Assembly (NCBI GenBank): GCA_027038805.1
Contig: JALWGO010000035.1
Location: forward strand, 1-5,318
DNA: 5,318 nt
Reading direction: 5' to 3'
DNA from: Thermoprotei archaeon
GTDB taxonomy: Archaea; Thermoproteota; Thermoprotei_A; Sulfolobales; WANQ01
The notes under the pieces were generated by a model. It did not search any database, was not told where the DNA came from, and saw only the letters and a program-made list of their open reading frames with translations. The first letter of the stretch is position 1. Each line of letters starts with the position of its first letter. This document shows, piece after piece, positions 4,771-5,318 of the stretch. The position numbers were made by a program, and so were the translations under genes.

Positions 4771-5318
4771 TCTTTGAACCAATATCGTAGTGTTTGAGAA
4801 GAGCAACAAACCCCATACCTGATACGCCGTATAAGACTAATTCTTTGTTCAGCAGCATCGATCTCAATAATATATCATGGAATGTTTTATTTATTATAGA
4901 GCTAGAAGTAGCTAATACTACGTCAACATAGTTTATCAATGTATCGTTAACTACTCCATCAACGATCAGTAATTTGTCATATAGTCTTTTACCAATCAGT
5001 TCTTCTGAGAGATCAGTTACTATTAAGTTATCCTTTAGGAACCGTCTAAGAACTCTAACATGTCCTGGCTGATAACCTATATGCAGTACTCTAACATTGT
5101 ATCCATATCTACTGGTAATCCATTTAACTAATTTCCTACCACACTCTTCTGGCTGATGGCCTAAACAGTGTAGGCTCCTCTTAATAACTCCTAAATATCT
5201 AAGTACGGCGTTAACTGTAGCATAGAAAATGCTTCTATTCTCAAGTCTAGTTAGGTCGAGTTCAAGTACTTTCCCAATAGTACCATGGAAAAATCTAGGG
5301 GCAACAGTAAATACTTGT
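4742..5318 (-). CDS. DUF364-like (Rossmann-like, putative heavy-metal chelation) protein, 5' end beyond the window
   Basis: An open frame enters from the right edge and ends at TGA 4744-4742. The 191 visible residues are the middle and end of the protein; no convincing start lies inside. Counting from the edge, NAVLRYLG (36-43) leads to HCLGHQPEECG (50-60), then a strand-glycine turn VRVLHIGYQPGHVRVL (75-90), IVTDLSEELIG (99-109), VDVVLATSSSIINKTFHDIL (131-150) and LVLYGVSGMGFVALLKHY (160-177). The pattern 'AD.v..T...i.N.T...LL' followed by 'v.l.G.S....' is what I recall of the DUF364 family, whose structures suggested a Rossmann-like fold and a metal-chelation role; no enzymatic reaction is established. 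The Cys/His-rich 50-60 segment could bind metal (inference). It is transcribed towards the ABC importer operon and overlaps the ATPase gene by 29 bp. Family assignment is by pattern memory only, so a different Rossmann-like protein remains possible; that this is a real gene is well supported by the long open frame and protein-like composition. Confidence 0.75.
   Translation of the reverse strand, partial: QVFTVAPRFFHGTIGKVLELDLTRLENRSIFYATVNAVLRYLGVIKRSLHCLGHQPEECGRKLVKWITSRYGYNVRVLHIGYQPGHVRVLRRFLKDNLIVTDLSEELIGKRLYDKLLIVDGVVNDTLINYVDVVLATSSSIINKTFHDILLRSMLLNKELVLYGVSGMGFVALLKHYDIGSKIKVFCPYSL

Noticed and set aside
4742..4939. A separate 65-codon gene starting at TTG 4939
   Set aside because: The frame stays open upstream to the right edge with continuous DUF364-like sequence, so this is only the end of a larger gene.

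Overview
The window reads as an AT-rich archaeal chromosome, most likely from a thermophilic crenarchaeon (Thermoproteota; a Desulfurococcales-type organism would fit, though the genus cannot be fixed from the sequence). The basis is heavy use of AGA/AGG for arginine and ATA for isoleucine, TTG/ATG starts fused to the preceding stop codon, GGTGA/GTGAT-type ribosome binding sites, and BRE/TATA-type promoters with very short leaders instead of -35/-10 boxes. Coding density is very high: the only gene-free stretch is the 152-bp region between two divergent operons (1837-1988).

Left arm (minus strand, 1836 down to the left edge): a biotin-type energy-coupling factor (ECF) importer. bioY (the substrate-capturing S component) is followed with a 4-base TTGA overlap by one gene encoding two ABC ATPase domains in tandem (EcfA-A' fused). 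The second domain runs off the left edge. A transmembrane EcfT gene would be expected next but is outside the window.

Centre (1837-1988): a compact divergent control region. It contains a strong BRE/TATA promoter for bioY, a weaker one for the rightward operon, a perfect 19-bp palindrome (1889-1907) with a degenerate second copy (1844-1862) over the predicted bioY start site, and an unrelated perfect 22-bp palindrome (1912-1933) next to the rightward promoter. These are probably binding sites for two different dimeric regulators.

Right arm (plus strand, 1989-4770): a three-gene ABC importer of the nitrate/taurine/sulfonate/thiamine-precursor (NitT/TauT, SsuABC-like) class: membrane-anchored binding protein, permease, ATPase. 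Both junctions are ATGA overlaps, so the genes are probably translationally coupled. The ATPase is unusual for this class because it carries a ModC/WtpC-like TOBE regulatory extension of about 125 residues that holds all seven of the protein's cysteines. The substrate cannot be read from the sequence.

Right edge (minus strand, 5318 down to 4742): the C-terminal part of a protein resembling the DUF364 'Rossmann-like / putative heavy-metal chelation' family. It converges on the ATPase gene and overlaps it by 29 bp. A vitamin importer, an importer with a cysteine-rich regulatory domain and a putative metal-chelation protein lie side by side. A shared theme of cofactor or metal acquisition is plausible but is inference.
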